Shown here one piece after another: positions 31,071-32,435 of a stretch of DNA of 32,435 nt. Under the pieces are notes generated by a model that did not search any database, was not told the DNA's origin, and was given only the letters and a program-made list of their open reading frames with translations. The stretch lies in contig URRZ01000014.1 of assembly GCA_900550385.1 (NCBI GenBank), positions 1 through 32,435 on the forward strand, written 5' to 3'. Made by a program: the position numbers and the translations under genes. The stretch's first letter is position 1, and each line of letters opens with the position of its first letter. Origin of the DNA: an uncultured Coriobacteriaceae bacterium (GTDB lineage Bacteria > Actinomycetota > Coriobacteriia > Coriobacteriales > Eggerthellaceae).

Positions 31071-32030
31071 CTATCGGCAACGAGGAACTCCGAACGCTTC
31101 GAGCGTGCGAACGAAGCGCTTTCTGTCGAGGACGTCTTTGAAGGAGAAGCGCATCACTTTGGCGCCGGTGACGGTCAGCCGCGATTCGCGCGTCCGCTCG
31201 TCTCGAAGAACATCCGCCATGCTCTTCCCCTTCCGAAGGGCGGGGTCCGCCAACTTGTCGCGGCCATCGAGCTCTCCCACTATGACGCCGCCATCGGTTT
31301 CCCAAAGGTAATCGACTCGATACATCCTCCCCGGTTCCACCGGATCGGGGATCTCCACCTGCAGACGGGGCGGGAGAAACCCCTCTTCTATCATCACGCC
31401 CCGTGCGAAGGACTCGCCTCCGTTTTCGCTGTTGCCGTCAGCGAACCGCAACGCTATTCTCGCTCGGGCAACGCCGCGGCGCTTGGCGAAGCGGGCGTCG
31501 ATGAGCTCCGCCAATCGTCGCGGATCCTCACCGAAGCTGCGCAGGAGGGAGTCCATCACGGCAAGGCCTTCGGGAAACGTTGCGATGCGGCAGCAGTCGA
31601 TGGCGGCGGTTTCCGAATCGCAAGCCGGGATGCCTTCCGCCAGCGATACGGTTTCAACGATGGTGAAAAGGCGCTTCACATGCGGCGTGCTCGCCGCGGA
31701 CCGGTGGGTTCCTGCAATGTAGGTTTGTCCGAGCAGGGTATGCGGCGTTTCCAAGTTCCACGCCGCGGCGGCGGTCGGGCCGCAGAATACCCAGCTGGGG
31801 TGGAGCTTGGCGAGTGCGCGGGCGACGTGCAGGGCTCGCTGGGTTCTGTCGAGGGCGTTCCAATGGTCGTTTCGGGCGTAAAGGCCCGGCATGGGGGAGG
31901 AGATCTCCGAGGGTATCCGACGCAAGATGGCTCGATGGTTCGCTGCGGATTCCGGCCGTGCGAGGCATCTTCGCTCGTCTTCGGCTTCCGAAAATAGCGC
32001 ATCTAGTCTCTCGTCCACGGTCAAGCCCAT
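31071..32030 (-). CDS. DUF559/Vsr-like nuclease-fold protein (AbiEi-type architecture)
   Basis: A 319-residue protein. The C-terminal about 110 residues resemble DUF559, a PD-(D/E)xK fold near Vsr endonucleases: an upstream helix Glu in GGESFARG, then YRVDYLWE, VIVGELDGRDK as the probable metal-binding core, KGKSMADVLRDERT, and a final strand TGAKVMRFSF. The N-terminal part (HPSWVFCGPTAAAAWNLETP and a strand-rich stretch) looks like AbiEi-type antitoxin/regulator proteins of actinobacteria. No AbiEii nucleotidyltransferase toxin is adjacent, so it stands alone. The start at 32030 (MGLTVDERL) follows GGTGGGG; a longer form from about 32076 is less likely. Function unknown. The 405 bases from 32031 to the window end show no convincing gene, promoter or terminator. 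Confidence 0.7.
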   Translation of the reverse strand: MGLTVDERLDALFSEAEDERRCLARPESAANHRAILRRIPSEISSPMPGLYARNDHWNALDRTQRALHVARALAKLHPSWVFCGPTAAAAWNLETPHTLLGQTYIAGTHRSAASTPHVKRLFTIVETVSLAEGIPACDSETAAIDCCRIATFPEGLAVMDSLLRSFGEDPRRLAELIDARFAKRRGVARARIALRFADGNSENGGESFARGVMIEEGFLPPRLQVEIPDPVEPGRMYRVDYLWETDGGVIVGELDGRDKLADPALRKGKSMADVLRDERTRESRLTVTGAKVMRFSFKDVLDRKRFVRTLEAFGVPRCR

Positions 32031-32435
32031 CGTCCCCACCCCTGTTATCGCAGCGGCCGCGCATGTTCTCTTTGCCATTGACAGCCAAGCGCGTCGATGG
32101 AGGCAGCGCCCCCGCCGCCGTGTCCGCCTGCCGCGCCTGCCTGCCGTCGCAAGCGTAGCGCCGCCGTCCAATACGGCGGAGGTTCGGGTTGCCCTGTTTT
32201 CTCCTCACGGTTTCGTCGTGCAGTTCCCGTGGTTCTCGCGCCGATCCGTCGCGGATCCAACGCGTTCCCAATGCGGATTCCCCAAAGGGCCGTCCTCCGC
32301 CCGCTGCGGGAGGGGAACGGGCTGCCTCCGGCTCCATCAGGGGGTATGCGAAAGGGTGTTTTTTGGCTCTTCGGTGGTTTCTGTGGGAGAGATTCCGGCA
32401 TAGGCCCAGCTCAGCGGGCGAAAACAACGATCTGG

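Noticed and set aside
31654..32427. Minus-strand open frame at the right edge
   Set aside because: It overlaps the DUF559 gene in another frame; its translation is Arg/Pro/Gly-rich like other GC-driven shadows.
32031..32435. Gene or regulatory element at the right edge
   Set aside because: Only scattered short self-complementary GC patches; no promoter, terminator or protein family could be supported.

Overview
The window is high-GC, densely coded bacterial DNA. The gene set (corrinoid methyltransferases with a RACo-type activator, a DUF2284 protein, a PucR-like regulator, HisZ, a Rho factor with a long basic N-terminus, a guanidine-III riboswitch) suggests a strictly anaerobic actinobacterium of the Coriobacteriia, most likely Eggerthellaceae (Eggerthella/Gordonibacter type). 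That placement is inferred from family knowledge; no marker gene was searched. The left edge is a poly-G tract next to a GC-only hairpin and looks like a contig end or assembly artefact.

Region 1 (about 90-6779) is a corrinoid-dependent methyl-transfer locus. A URO-D-type methyltransferase and its B12-binding corrinoid protein run leftwards. Divergently, a corrinoid activator (2Fe-2S plus ASKHA), a DUF2284 Cys-rich protein and a second URO-D-like protein run rightwards, followed by a convergent PucR-type regulator. Together they look like a substrate-specific demethylase system (methyl donor to Co(I) corrinoid protein to acceptor) with its reactivase and regulator. The methyl donor cannot be read from the sequence.

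Region 2 (about 7161-16382) is the histidine operon hisZG-hisD-hisC-hisB-hisH-hisA-hisF, with hisI detached downstream. HisZ and HisG are one fused polypeptide. HisH carries an in-frame extra segment encoded by a near-perfect 116-bp palindrome. Between hisF and hisI sit a YefM/RelE-type toxin-antitoxin pair with an AT-rich palindromic promoter, and a guanidine-III riboswitch followed by a Gdx/SugE guanidinium exporter. hisE is not in the window.

Region 3 (about 16590-20150) holds a DUF169 protein, a small Cys-rich YgbA-like protein and a large DUF2207 membrane protein with a polyglycine tail.

Region 4 (about 20501-27060) is a co-oriented group: a TalC/FSA-type transaldolase, rho, an SppA-type S49 peptidase, a divergent methionyl-tRNA-synthetase-like protein with a degenerate KMSKS loop, and RNase HI.

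Region 5 (about 27120-32030) runs leftwards: a CmpB-type membrane protein, the ribosome-biogenesis GTPase EngB/YsxC, a Bcr/CflA-type MFS exporter and a DUF559 nuclease-like protein. Two intergenic regions (about 15729-15915 and 30873-31025) contain clusters of short inverted repeats. Several genes are followed by strong GC hairpins without a U-tract. No tRNA, rRNA, CRISPR array or intact insertion sequence was seen.
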